Assembly: GCA_963682025.1 (NCBI GenBank)
Contig: OY821518.1
Coordinates: 126,957,582-127,021,581, forward strand
DNA from: Cordilura impudica
Taxonomy: Eukaryota; Arthropoda; Insecta; Diptera; Scathophagidae
DNA length: 64,000 bases
Direction: 5' to 3'
The position numbers and the translations under genes are program-made. Positions 10,484-22,092 of this stretch are shown here, in pieces; the first letter of the stretch is position 1; each line of letters opens with the position of its first letter. The notes under the pieces are model-generated. The model had not been told where the DNA came from. It did not search any database and worked only from the letters and a program-made list of their open reading frames with translations.

Positions 10484-11518
10484 AAATTTTTTTTTGTCAT
10501 CGATTTTTAAAATTTTTACTCCTTTTTGTAGCTTATATATCCAGATTAAGGTAGCCAAAAAATTAGGTTAAACTATTGATAATTGTGGGCGTGGCATGCT
10601 GTCAAACTCAACTGTTTTTTTTAATTCAGCAAAAGGTGTTTTTTTTTTGTTTTTTATCAAAAATAAATGGTTACTACTCGCAAGCTATCATCGATATTGG
10701 CCTGCGGTCTTTTTTATAATGTTAGTAGGATTATAGTCTTTAGTTTTTGTAAGTAGTCACAGTTCTAACGTTTGATATTAGGGGCGTTATGAAATATTTA
10801 TGAAACCACTATATTTTTCTCAAATTTAAACTTTAGTGGAATAGAACTTCTAAAGGAAGTAAGGGAACAAGAAACGTATACCACCCGGAGAAAGGCGAAT
10901 GTATCCTGTTTAACCCTATATATACTTTTGCACCCCCCACGAGCCCCCGGTAGAACACTTTTTTCATTTTAATGAAATTACTCTAAAAAAATTACTCTAA
11001 AAAAAATTTTGTTTTTTTACTTTAGACTACGTAAAAGTAAAATAATTAAATAAAATACCTGCGAAAGGGTTTATTGGCTTTGTTTTGATCAGCAAAAAAA
11101 TAAGTCATAAAATGATCACAATAGGTTCTACAGTAAACAAATGATCTCTTTCTTAATTTACCTGTTGTCAAATTTAAGGGTCAACCAAAGTCATAAACAA
11201 TTTTATAAGTTTGTCAATAATCGCGGCACTAAACCACTAAAGATAAAAAACCACCCCATATTGGCGAGAAACTAATTAGTTTTACCTGATATTGAAGTCT
11301 GGATAACAAGTGCAGTTTTGTTCAATTTAAGTACTACCTGCTATGAAATTAAAGATCAATGTGTGAATAACATGTACCTAAAAATGTATAAAATGACGGA
11401 TTCTATAAGGGATTACTCAATAATAAGTTAATACTTCAAGTGTACGGACGTATATTCGCAAGTGATAAAAAGTGATAAAAAAGTGATAACAGACGCAAAT
11501 AAAAATATTGAGAAAAAT

Positions 11519-13540
11519 ATGGAGAACTTTAGTTATAAAGAACTGGCCGAAGAGTATTTTCGAAACAAAAACCAGGAAGATGTTCTTAGTTACGTTAAAA
11601 TAAAATTAAACTTAAATTCGTCTAGTACCGAAATACAAGAGCAATTATCTAATTTCGTCAAAGTACTAAAAAAACGATTGAAAGAAGTTAACTACTGTAA
11701 ACAAAAGTTTTATAATAAAAGTGCAAACTGGTTAGAAGGCCAACTTAATGTTGGTGGAGAAACAGCAAAGCTAGATAAGGCTGGAAGACCACGCAAATCA
11801 TTGGACAACTGCAGCGATAGATCTAAGAGGCGGAAACTTAAAAATTTTAACGAGGAAATTGGTTCTACAAATATAAAAGAATCTTTTCTACATCAATTAC
11901 GAGCACAAAACCAATTAACAAAAGTGGATATCATTGAAAAAACTTGTAATGCTAGTCCAGTGAGAACAAAGCGAATTCTTAAAAGTATACCAACTCCGAG
12001 CGATGCAAAACAGTTCACAAATGAGGAGGCATTAGCATTATTTCTGGATTTGAAATTAACAAAACACCAATATATTCAGCTCAGATTGCGTGCGATTGAA
12101 AAAGGCTCAAATATGTATCCAGCATATCATCACATAACAGCTGCTAAAATAGACTGTTTGCCATCAAAGGACACTATTACAATCACACCAATTTCGGCAG
12201 AAGTACAACTACAATCTTTACTTGATCACACAGCCAAACGCTTGCTACAATCAATAACAGGAACTGAGTTAAAGAAATATGGAAACACAAAGTTAATTCT
12301 ATTTTGTAAATGGGGATGTGATGGTTCTTCGGGACAAAAACAATACAAACAAGTTGTATGTGAAAATATTTCGGACTCAGATATGTTCATGGTATCATTT
12401 GTACCATTGCGATTGAAAAAGATTTTGGAAGATTCGGAGCCTTCGAGTAGTACAACGCAAACAATGGATATTTGGAAAAATGAGACACCATCTTCTACGA
12501 AATACTGCAGGCCAATCAAATTTGAATTCAAAAAAGAAAGTCATGATGCCATTAACAAAGAAGTTAGTGATATCAAGGCGCAAATAGCAACACTACAGCC
12601 ATTACAATTACAGTTAGATGGGCAGCAAATTGAAGTAAGCTACCAATTAGTGCTGACAATGATAGATGGAAAAGTAGGTCAGGCTTTGACTAACACGAAG
12701 GCTGCATCCAGCTGCATTATATGCCAAGCAACATCAAGCCAATTAAACCAAGTCCCGACAAAATCATTCGATAATACCGATGCCTTCGAATTTGGATTAT
12801 CACCACTACATGCAAGAATACGACTTATGGAACACATACTAAAAATCAGTTATGATTTGGATTTCGGGCCTTCAGGATCAATAAGAAACAACGAAACCAA
12901 CAAAGAGTTAAGAAGTTCAAAAAAGAAACATGTTCAAGATGAATATCGCAAATTTGGATTGATTATAGATCAGCCAAAACAAGGGTCAGGCAATACAAAT
13001 GATGGCAATACCGCAAGAAGATTCTTTTCAGATCCAGAAACAGCATCTGAAATAACAGGAGTGGATTTAAACCTTATTTTCAGATTTAAAATAATCCTAG
13101 AAGTACTTGCGTGCAATGAAGAAATTGACTCTAGAAAATTTGGAGATTATGCTAAGGAAACTGCAAAAATATATACAACCAACTACCCATGGAGAAATAT
13201 GTCTGCAACAGTCCACAAAATCCTTTATCATGGAGAAGATGTCATTAAATATCATTTGGTGCCACTTGGAGATCTATCAGAGGAGGCTCAGGAAAAAAGG
13301 AACAAGGATTACAGATTTTATAGACAGCACAATACTAGAAAAATGTCACGAAATTCCACAAATGAAGATCTATTTAATATATTATTGGCAACGTCAGATC
13401 CGTTCATCTCCAGTATTCGAAATCAATGGAAAGTGGAACATCGGGATTTAGATGAAGAAGCCAAAAAACTACTAAAGAACAGAAATAGCACAGAACAAAA
13501 TATGGAATATTTGCAATCAATATTTGAGTCTAATGAATAA
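11519..13540 (+). CDS. Transib transposase (RAG1-like DDE recombinase)
   Basis: 673 codons without stops or shifts. I chose the ATG at 11519 (MENFSYKEL). The frame is open a little further upstream, but only through GTG codons. Transib transposases are the RAG1-core relatives that cut at CAC heptamers and join with 5-bp duplications. Visible parts: a basic linker with KRRK near residue 103, the first catalytic aspartate in KWGCDGSSGQ (about 268), the second in TMIDGKV (about 383), a Cys pair CIIC (399-402) followed by HARIRLMEH (His at about 431 and 439) like the RAG1 zinc-binding site, and the glutamate region LSEEAQEKRNKD (about 588-592) followed by NTRKMSR. Length is in the family range. 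It is flanked by the matching ends, so it may be autonomous; activity is inference. Confidence 0.9.
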   Translation: MENFSYKELAEEYFRNKNQEDVLSYVKIKLNLNSSSTEIQEQLSNFVKVLKKRLKEVNYCKQKFYNKSANWLEGQLNVGGETAKLDKAGRPRKSLDNCSDRSKRRKLKNFNEEIGSTNIKESFLHQLRAQNQLTKVDIIEKTCNASPVRTKRILKSIPTPSDAKQFTNEEALALFLDLKLTKHQYIQLRLRAIEKGSNMYPAYHHITAAKIDCLPSKDTITITPISAEVQLQSLLDHTAKRLLQSITGTELKKYGNTKLILFCKWGCDGSSGQKQYKQVVCENISDSDMFMVSFVPLRLKKILEDSEPSSSTTQTMDIWKNETPSSTKYCRPIKFEFKKESHDAINKEVSDIKAQIATLQPLQLQLDGQQIEVSYQLVLTMIDGKVGQALTNTKAASSCIICQATSSQLNQVPTKSFDNTDAFEFGLSPLHARIRLMEHILKISYDLDFGPSGSIRNNETNKELRSSKKKHVQDEYRKFGLIIDQPKQGSGNTNDGNTARRFFSDPETASEITGVDLNLIFRFKIILEVLACNEEIDSRKFGDYAKETAKIYTTNYPWRNMSATVHKILYHGEDVIKYHLVPLGDLSEEAQEKRNKDYRFYRQHNTRKMSRNSTNEDLFNILLATSDPFISSIRNQWKVEHRDLDEEAKKLLKNRNSTEQNMEYLQSIFESNE

Positions 13541-14252
13541 TAATTATAATTGCCTTTCATTGTTATTTAAGTACGAAAAACATAGTATTAGTAAAAAATA
13601 ATAATAAACAGAACCTACCATTGTTACAAATGCTATTTAAATCTATTGCAGTTTTTATTCTTAAAAGGTTTCCCACATATGAATGCAATGTTTTAATAGA
13701 TAAGAAAGATTCAAAAAATAAGAACCCATATTTTCATATCAAAATTAAAAAAAAAATTAGAATCATTGCGCTAATGTTTAGCAGATTTATTTAGCTAGTG
13801 TAACAAATTAGGCAGCAAACACTAATAAATTTTTCTGTAGTAATAATAATATTCCTTGAGTGTAAGCAAATTGCAAATTTGATAGCAAACATTTTTAATT
13901 TTTTAGTAATACTAGTTAAATTTCTAGTGAATTTTACTATTTTGTTGCGTGTAAAAATTTTTTTGAGTGTAAAAATTTTTTTGAGTTTAAGCATTAAAAA
14001 AATTTCATTATTACAAAAAATGTTTATAATAATTATTTAACTCAAAATATGACACTTTCTAATAAATAAAAATAAATAAAAAAAAACATATATCACGCTA
14101 AAAGTTAAAAAAAATCAAAAGTTAAACTTTGACCTAGAATTCCTTAAAAAGTACTCAATCAATTTAAATGAAATTCACACTGAGTCAAGATCTATCTATC
14201 TATCTATTAAAAAAAACAGTACTAAAATATTTTGATCGGTTCAAAAGTTACA

Positions 14253-14290
14253 GAATTTTGGCCAATGAAAAATGATTTTCAGCCACTGTG
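14253..14290 (-). other. Transib 3' terminus with canonical RSS heptamer
   Basis: On the minus strand the end reads CACAGTG (14284-14290), identical to the vertebrate recombination signal heptamer, then a 22-nt spacer and CCAAAATTC (14253-14261). Spacer length and nonamer-like word match the 5' end, so both ends are of the long-spacer kind. Confidence 0.72.
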
Positions 14291-14320
14291 AGCCGTTGAT
14301 ATTTGAAAAAAAAAAAGAAT

Positions 14321-15096
14321 CAAGTAAGAAAATTATAGTCGGTCTATACCCTATACCATGGTTTAGAGACCCTATCTCTTCGGTCCAACTAATTCGATAT
14401 AGAAAATAAGCATAAACCAAATTTGAGTGTCATTGTAATGAAAAAGTTCATATCGGGTGTTATAACTATATGGGGACTAGGTCGAAAAATGGACCGATCC
14501 TGACCATATTTCGTAAATACACTTATATTTTGAAAAAATATGCACAAACCAAATTTGAGAAAAATCTGTGCAATATTTTTGTTTTTTGATAGATTTAAGT
14601 GAATATCGGGAAGCAGCTCTATATGGGGCCTATGACTAAGAATTGTCCTATAGGGATTATTTTTGGACTACTGATTAATGGATACAATAAACACATACAA
14701 ACCCAATTTGACTAAGATCTATGTGATAGTTTGGATCTTATGGCAATTTATGTCGATTTCATAGGGGTCATTTGTTTGGGGACCAGGTCTGAACATGGAC
14801 CCATTTTCACCAATTTCAATAACGTTCATCCTATGACCGATAAAAGCTTACATACCAAATTTCATCAAAATATATACATATGTGCGACCTGTAGTTTGAT
14901 TACAAAATGTAAACTTTGTAAACTTTTGGACACACAGACGGACGGACGGACGGACGGACATCGCTAAAACGACTCAGAAAGTGATTCTGAGCTGATCGGT
15001 ATAATAAAAGATGGGTCTAGATCAAATATTTTTGGTAGTTACAAACAACGGCACAAAGTCATTATACCCAAACCACATAGTGGTATAGGGTATAAT
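14321..15096 (-). repeat. Dispersed repeat family B, copy 2
   Basis: Minus-strand copy from CAAGTAAGAAAATTATAGTCGG to GTATAGGGTATAATG. It carries the tandem GGAC microsatellite (about 14935-14959), marking the same position as GTCC in plus copies. Its GGGTATA end lies 30 bp from the matching end of copy 3, giving a long inverted repeat. Non-coding: the open frames through it are short and shared by all copies only because the sequence is conserved. Confidence 0.85.
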
Positions 15097-15126
15097 GATG
15101 AACACAACCGAAGAATTTTTACTTTT

Positions 15127-15950
15127 TATACCCTATACCACAATGTGGTTTGGGTATAATGACTTTGTGCTGTTGTTTGTAACTACCAAAAATATTTGAC
15201 CTAGACCCATCTTTAATTATACCGATCGAATGAGAATCACTTTTTGAATCGATTTAACGATGTCCGTCCGTGTGTCCGTCCGTGTGTCCGTCCGTCCGTC
15301 CGTCCGTCTGTGTGTCCATGTAAACCTTGTAATCAAACTGCAGGTCGCAAATATGAATATATTTTGATGAAATTTGGTATATAAGCTTTTATTGGCCATA
15401 GGATGAACGCTATTGAAATTGGTGAGAATCGGTCCATGTTCAGACCTAGCCCCCATACAAATGACCCTATGAAATCGACATAAATTGCCATAAGATCCAA
15501 ATTGTCATATAGATCTTACTCAAATTGGGTTTGTATGCATTTATTATATCCACTAATGAGTAGCCTAAAAATGATCCCTGGGACAACTCTTAGTCATAGG
15601 CCCCATATAGAGCTGCTTCCCGATCTTCACTTAAATCTATCAAAAAAACAAAAATATTGCACTGATTCTTCTCAAATTTTGTTTGTATATATTTTTGCAA
15701 AATACAAGAGACTTTACCAAACATAGTCAGGATCGGTCCATTTTTGGGCCTAGTCCCCATATAGATATAGCAAACGATATGAACTTTTTCATATCTGCAG
15801 CCAAAAAAATTAATAAAAATCCCACTCAAATTTGATTTATGCTTATTTTCTATATCCAGTTAGTTGGGCCTGAGAGATAGGGTCTCTAAACGCATGGTAT
15901 AGGGTATCGTATAGTCGGTCTAGACCGACTATAATTTTCTTACTTGTTTT
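15127..15950 (+). repeat. Dispersed repeat family B, copy 3 (best preserved)
   Basis: This copy defines the family. It opens TATACCCTATACCAC with the palindrome ACCACNNNGTGGT. Next comes 'accaaaaatatttgaccta', the GTCC microsatellite (15260-15308), and repeated words such as 'ccccatataga' and 'ggatcggtcc'. It ends with the perfect 20-bp palindrome TAGTCGGTCTAGACCGACTA (about 15912-15931) and TTCTTACTTGTTTT. There are no terminal inverted or direct repeats, and no ORF with recognisable domains. The transposition class is unknown. Confidence 0.85.
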
Positions 15951-16360
15951 ATATATTGTTTGGTATTGACAACAGAATTTGAATCAAGCTATTTTCGTTC
16001 GTTTATAAATATCAGTTTTTTTTTTAAATTTTCCTTTTCTTTTGTAATAACCGACAAATAATTCTAAATACAAATTTGTTTATATTATTTTAACCAAAAT
16101 AATATAAGCATATTTTTGATGTATAATATTTTGAATTATAAAAGTTCTAGTTGTTATCACCTAGTCAAATTCTGTAATCGCCATTAGTTAGGATTAAAAC
16201 AAATTATACTGCTCTTAATTTAGTTGTCTAAATTGAATTTGTTTAATAATTTGTATAAAGGCATCGATTGATAAGTAGAACTAATTCTGCTATTATAGTT
16301 ACTTCCATTTTAGAAGAATTATATATAGCAGGTTCTTAATGAAAAGACCTAGTCAAATTT
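15951..16360. other. AT-rich spacer between family B copies
   Basis: No coding sequence, repeat boundary or RNA gene recognised. Confidence 0.4.
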
Positions 16361-17113
16361 TTATACCCTATACCACTATGTGGTTTGGGTATAATGACTT
16401 TGTGCTGCTGTTTGTAACAACCAAAAATATTTGACCTAGACCCATCTTTAATTATACCGATCGAATCAGAATCACTTTCTGAGTTGATTTAACAATGTCC
16501 GTCCGTCCGTCCGTCTGTGTGTCCATGTAAAGCTTGTAATCAAACTGCAGGTCGCAAATATGAATATATTTTGATGAAATTTGGTATATAAGATTTTATC
16601 GGCCATGGGATGAACGCTATTGAAATTGGTGAGAATCGGTCCATGTTCAGACCTAGCCCCCATACAAATTACCCATATGAAATCGACATAAATTGCCATA
16701 AGATCCAAATTGTCATATAGATCTTACTCAAATTGGGTTTGTATGCGTTCATTACATCCACTAATGAGTAGTCCAAAAATGATCCCTTTGACCCCATATA
16801 GAGCTGCTTCCCGATCTTCACTTAAATCTATTAAAAAACAAAAATATTGCACTGATTCTTCTCAAATTTTGTTTGTACATATTTTTGCAAAATACAAAAG
16901 ACTTTACCAAACATGATCAGGATCGGTCCATTTTTGGACCTAGTCCCTTTATAGATATAGCATCCGATATGAACTTTTTCATATCTGCAGCCAAAAAAAT
17001 TAATAAAAATCCCACTCAAATTTGGTTTTTGCTTATTTTCAATGTCCAGTTAGTTGGGCCTAAGAGATAGGGTTTCTAAACGTATGGTATAGGGTATCGT
17101 ATACTTGGTCTAG
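16361..17113 (+). repeat. Dispersed repeat family B, copy 4
   Basis: Direct-orientation neighbour of copy 3 and similar to it along its length. A short piece is missing after 'aaaatgatccct' (about 16785). The terminal palindrome is mutated (ACTTGGTCTAGTTG) and the CTTACTTG end is lost. Confidence 0.82.
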
Positions 17114-17789
17114 TTGTAACCGTGTTCTAATCAATCATTTTTCTGTGTGTTAAAACATTGTGGGGAATTTGTAGGTTGGCAAAATATACAGACCCAAAGA
17201 AGAAGAAGCCATATCTGCAGTTTATTTGCAGTGAAAAAATTCCTTTCAACAGTTTAATTAAATGACATAAAGTTTTTATTTTTGTATTGTAAAAGTTTCC
17301 ATTGTTATGCCAAATCCATAGATACTAAGACCTTGGAGTTATTTAAATGTTTTTTGAAGTTCATATTTTGTGATCTGGAGTTTTAATTCATCATTCCCAT
17401 CGTTTGAATATGAGGATTTCGGTTTTGTTTTTTTTTTTTTGTCTCGACTACTGACATTAATAAGTTTAGAAGACACACAAAGTTCGTAGGCTTTCGCTAT
17501 TATAGTACATGCATGTACTCATCATGTACTTGAATTTTTTTTTAAACCCAATTTCAGTTTGGGACCGTCAAGTGAACAGGCATCTGAATCTATGCACTCA
17601 GATCTCAGATCTCAAAATTTTGAATTTTATGGTTTTTGGGTGTTTAATATTTTCAAAATTAAGAAAATACCCAGAAAGAAATCCGAAAATTATATAGAGA
17701 TTATTCAAGTTACACAGGTACTGCTTTTAAACGAGTTAATTGGGAAAAAAAAAAAGTTGTATATGGCGTTTACTCACTAAAAAATTCAT
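17114..17789. other. AT-rich stretch, nothing recognised
   Basis: It holds small AT-driven frames and T tracts only. The satellite array begins to its right. Confidence 0.4.
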
Positions 17790-19450
17790 AGAGTGAATAT
17801 TTTCGTACATTTGTATAGAAAATGAATCATCTTTTTCGGTAAATTGATTTGAAAGTGGCTGATTTTTTTCGAGTATAACTTCGCCGCTTCCTCAATTTTC
17901 CCTGGAATAGTTTGAAATTTTAAGGATATAATGTCCTGAAATCGAAAACTTCAAAACATATAAATTTTGAAGGAAAATTTTCAGTAAAATTACATCAAAC
18001 TTAAAGTAAGAGCAAATTTTCACACATTTGTATAGAAAGTGGTTGATGTTTATCAAGTAGTAGTTCGCCAGCAGCTCAATTATTGTCGGAAAGCTTTGAA
18101 AATTTAAGGACGTAATGTCCTCGTATTTCCAATCTTAGAATGTATAAATATATAACATGTGTTCCTTGAATATTTTTTGTAAATGGATGTCAAACTTGGT
18201 TGGAGGGCATTTTTTCGTATATTTGCATGGAAACTGGCCGATCTTTTTCGAGTTATAATTCACCAATAGCATAATTATTACCGAAAGTCTTTGAAATTTT
18301 AAGGATGTAATATCCTGTTATTTGCAATTTTAGAATGTATAAATTTGTACCATGTGTGCCTTAAATATTTTTTGTAAATCGATTTCAAACTTAAATGAAG
18401 TGCATTTTTTCATATATTTGTATGGAAACTGACTGATATTTTTCGAACCAATAGCACAATATTGGTCTGAATGGCTTAAAAATTTAAATGAGACATATAA
18501 AGGTATAGTCAATTGCAATTGTTGTTTTTTTCACTACTGATCTTTTTCGAGTAGTAGTTCGCCCACCCCACAATTATTGTCGGAAAGGATTCAAATTTAA
18601 AACTCTAAAAAATATAACTTTTCTGTAAAATTATCTCGAACATGAAATAAGAGCAAATTTGCACACTTTTGTATGGGAAGAGTCTGATCTTTTTCGAGTA
18701 GTAGTTCGTCCGAGGCACAATTTTGGCCAGATTACTTTGAAATTTCGTGTACGTAATATACTCGTATTTCCACTTTAAAAAGTAGAAATTTGTACCATGT
18801 GTTCTTTCAAATTTTTTTTTTTGTAAATCGATGCCAAATGTCAGTGAAGTGAATATTTTCATATATTTGTATGGAAAGTGATCGAGCTTTTTCGCGTAGT
18901 AGTTCGCCAACAGCCCAATTATTGTCGGAAAAGTTTGAAATTTTAAGAAGATTATCTCGATATATTTGTAACTACAAACAGTAACAATTTTTAGCAAGTC
19001 GTGATGGAAATTTTTGAAATAAGAGCAAATTTGTACACATATGTGTAGAAAGTGGCTGATCTCTTTGGAGTAGTTGTTCCCCCAAAGCTCAATTTTTATC
19101 GGATTGAGTCATCCGTGTATAAGGTAAGTTACGGGCAGTGAAAAAAATTTTTTTTTTTTTTTTTTATTTATTTTATTGTTTTTGTCGAGTAGTAGTTCCT
19201 GCAAGCTTAAATTTTTTGCGGATTACTATGAAACTTGAAGCAAGCCGTTCTCTTTATATATACAGCTCCAACGAATATAATTTTTTGTTAAGTTATTGTC
19301 GAAAATTTTCTGGAAAATTTCATCAAACTTTCAATAAGAGCATATTTTCACACATTTGTGTAGAAAGTGGTCGATATTAGTCGAGTAGTCGACGCCACAA
19401 TTTTGGTTGGAAAAAACTCAAGTTTTTTATGAGTAAGTTATGAATATAGT
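17790..19450. repeat. Decayed satellite array, left part (unit about 195 bp)
   Basis: A theme recurs about ten times. It consists of 'tttgtatagaaagtgg', 'tgatctttttcgag', 'tagtagttcgcc', 'cacaattattgtcgg', 'tttgaaattttaagga', 'cgtaatgtcctcg', 'atgtataaatttgtacc' and 'aaatcgatgtcaaac'. The 'tttttcgag' word falls near 17860, 18046, 18242, 18437, 18540, 18687, 18887, 19060, 19180 and 19372. Full spacing is 186-200 bp, with shorter spacings from deletions. Units are strongly diverged from each other, so the array is old and no longer homogenised. It continues at 22700. Confidence 0.8.
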
Positions 19451-19662
19451 CAATTACAGACAGTGAAAATAATTAAAATTTTTTTTATTTTTTTTTAATT
19501 ATAAAATCTTCTTTTATTTTTGATGTGTAAACATCTATACGCGCAGGGGGGTAAATTTATATTTCACAATACAATCACAAAAACAGTGTAATACGTAATA
19601 GGTGAGAGCTGACACATAACGCTGTGTGACTTATGATTGTATTGGTGAAAAAACTATGATAT

Positions 19663-20482
19663 CCCAGTATGCATTGAAATATTATTTCTCCAATGTTGGA
19701 GAAAAGTTAAGTTCTCAAATTGATGTCAAATGTAATTCTCAACTTGTGTTGAACAATTTTTCTCCTTGTTTGCTTTCAACTTGACATCAAGTTGAGACTT
19801 AACATTTTTTCCAATCTTTGAGAAACATTTTTACTCTCAATTGGATATCCAATACTTTTCTCCAGTTGAGACCAAACATTTTTTCAACTTGAATACGATT
19901 TGTGTTAAGTTTGAGATATTATTTAAATATGTCATAAATAATAAATTAAAAAATGCCAAAAAAGTACAAATAATTAATTGATATATTTTTAATTATTTCT
20001 GCTTTTTGTCGAATTTTTCAATTTAAATTCTTATATATGACATATTTAATATTAATATTCACAAAATGTACAAATAATTAATTAATTTATTTTTAATTCT
20101 AGATTTTAAGAAATGTACATAATATGTACATTTAATGTTAAATATGTACATAATAATGTTAAATATATAATGAAATTAAATTGAAACATTAAAAAAGTAC
20201 ATTGTTTTCATTTCTAAAATTAGTATAATTTTTTTTTAATATGGCAATTCCGTACCTTCCATTTGATACCGATTGGAGAAATTTCTTTGCTACCAAGTTG
20301 AGAATCACAAATTTCTCAATTTGATAACTATGAAAATCGCCATATAAAAAATGTGCCTTTTAAGTTGAGAAGACTATAATCGGACTATTGAGGTGCATTT
20401 GAGAATTAACGTTGGAGATTTGAGAAATGCATTTGATCTCAAATGCACCTCAAGTTGATAGCAAACAAAAATGTTTATTGGG
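19663..20482. mobile_element. Foldback-like MITE with repeated TTGAGAA/TTCTCAA words
   Basis: The ends read CCCAGTATGCATT and, inverted, CCCAATAAACATT, both preceded by AT. Each half carries multiple words such as 'tctcaacttg', 'catcaagttgagac' and 'tttgagaaat' in both orientations. The centre is very AT-rich (19920-20260). About 820 bp, non-coding. The superfamily was not recognised. Confidence 0.55.
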
Positions 20483-20513
20483 ATAACATTGTTTTTTATG
20501 CCACTTTTTTAGA

Positions 20514-20631
20514 AGCGTCATCTATGTATCACTTATATACGTTTATATTCGGATATTTTTAACGTTTTACAGCAAAGGGTTGTTGAATTAGCTGAAACGG
20601 TTTTTGCTATAAGTGATACATAGATGACGCT
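20514..20631. repeat. Short palindrome with 24-bp arms
   Basis: AGCGTCATCTATGTATCACT at 20514 onward and its reverse complement at 20608-20631 form perfect arms with a loop of about 70 nt. The same word occurs once at 28971-28994 in the related copy, so it belongs to family D and was duplicated in inverted form here. Confidence 0.7.
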
Positions 20632-20660
20632 TTCTGTTTGATTTTAAAAACTGACATAAA

Positions 20661-20879
20661 ACAAGTAAGAGTGTTTAATTCGGCTGGGCCGAATCTTTGA
20701 TACCCTCCACCTTTTTCATTTTCAATTTTAATTTTTTTTTTTTATCATTTTCCATTTATCACTTTTCATTTTCCATTTTCGATTTTTCACTTTTCATTTT
20801 CCATTTTTCATTTGTAATTTTTCAATTTTCATTTTTCATTTTTATATTTTCATTTTTCATTTTTAATTTTAATTTTTCG

Positions 20880-20910
<31 letters not shown>

Positions 20911-20933
20911 TTCACTTTCCATTTTCCATTTTT

Positions 20934-20967
<34 letters not shown>

Positions 20968-22060
20968 CCATTTTCCATTTTCATTTTCCAATTTTAATTT
21001 TTCATTTTTAATTTTCGATTTTCCATTTTCCATTTTTAATTTTTCATTTTCCATTTTCGATTTTTCATATTTCATTTTCCATTTTTCATTTTTAATTTTT
21101 CATTTTTCCTTTTCCATTTGCCATTTTTAATTAAAAATTTTTCACTTTCCATTTTTCATTTGCCATTTATCATTTTTAATTTTCCATTTTCCGATTTTCA
21201 TTTTTCATTTTTCATTTTTAATTTTCCATTTTCCATTTTTAATTTTTCGTTTTCCGTTTTCCATTTTTCATTATTCATTTTTCATTTTCCATTTTTAAAT
21301 TTTAATTTTTAATTTTTCATTTTCCATTTTTCAATTTTCAATTTTCATTTTTCATTTTTCATTTTTCATTTTTCATTTTTCATTTTTCATTTTTCATTCT
21401 TCATTTTTAATTTTTCATTTTTAATTTTTCATGTTCCATTTTCCATTTTTAATTTTTCATTTTGCATTTTCCACTTTTAATTTTTAATTTTCCACTTTTC
21501 ATTTTCCATTTTTCATTTTCAATTTTCATTTTCCATTTTTCACTTTCCATTTTCCATTTTTCATTTGCCATTTTCCAATTTTCATTTTTCATTTTTAATT
21601 TTCCATTTTTAATTTTTCGTTTTCCGTTTTCCATTTTTTATTTTTCATTTTCCATTTTTCAATTTTAATTTTTAATTTTCCATTTTCCACTTTTAATTTT
21701 TAATTTTTCATTTTCCGTTTTTCATTTTCAATTTTCCTTTTCCATTTTCCATTTTTCATTTTCCATTTTTCACTTTCCATTTTTCATTTTCCATTTTCCA
21801 ATTTTCATTTTTAATTTTTAATTTTCCATTTTCCATTTTTAATTTTTCGTTTTCCGTTTTCCGTTTTCTATTTCTAATTTTTTTTGCATTATTAATTTTT
21901 CAATTTTCATTTTCCATTTTTAATTTTTATTTTCCACTTTTCATTTTCCATTTTTCATTTTCATTTTCCATTTTCCATTTTCCATTTTTCATTTTTCATA
22001 TTTCATTTTTCATTTTCTATTTTTCATTTTCCATTTTTAATTTTTCAATTTTCATTTTTC

Positions 22061-22092
<32 letters not shown>

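Larger units (their letters stand above)
10446..14290 (+). mobile_element. Complete Transib transposon
   Basis: The 3845-bp element runs from CACTGTGGCTCAAA at 10446 to the inverted end at 14290 (CACAGTGGCTGAAA on the minus strand). The two ends align for about 40 bp. It holds one transposase frame with about 1.07 kb before and 0.75 kb after it. Transib elements normally make a 5-bp target duplication. Here the flanks are GGTGC and AGCCG, so there is none, because the left flank is the fused fragment rather than the original target. Only one open, undamaged transposase of this kind is in the window. Confidence 0.87.

Noticed and set aside
10446..14290. Ordinary insertion of one Transib into another at 10446
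   Set aside because: The rest of the disrupted copy should follow after 14290 and a 5-bp duplication should flank the element; neither is present.
14731..16708. Frames of 60-80 codons in family B copies with similar proteins (for example containing GARSEHGPILTNF)
   Set aside because: Conserved only because the repeat is conserved. Frames occur on both strands, break at different points in each copy and have no recognisable domain.
17790..19450. A long non-coding RNA gene or decayed protein family
   Set aside because: The spacing of repeated words is periodic (about 195 bp) and no frame is conserved among units, so a satellite fits better.
20697..21668. Open frames of 60-104 codons on both strands rich in F, H, I, S or K, M, N, E
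   Set aside because: They arise from the TTTTCATT-type repeat itself; a repeat without stops gives open frames in several phases.
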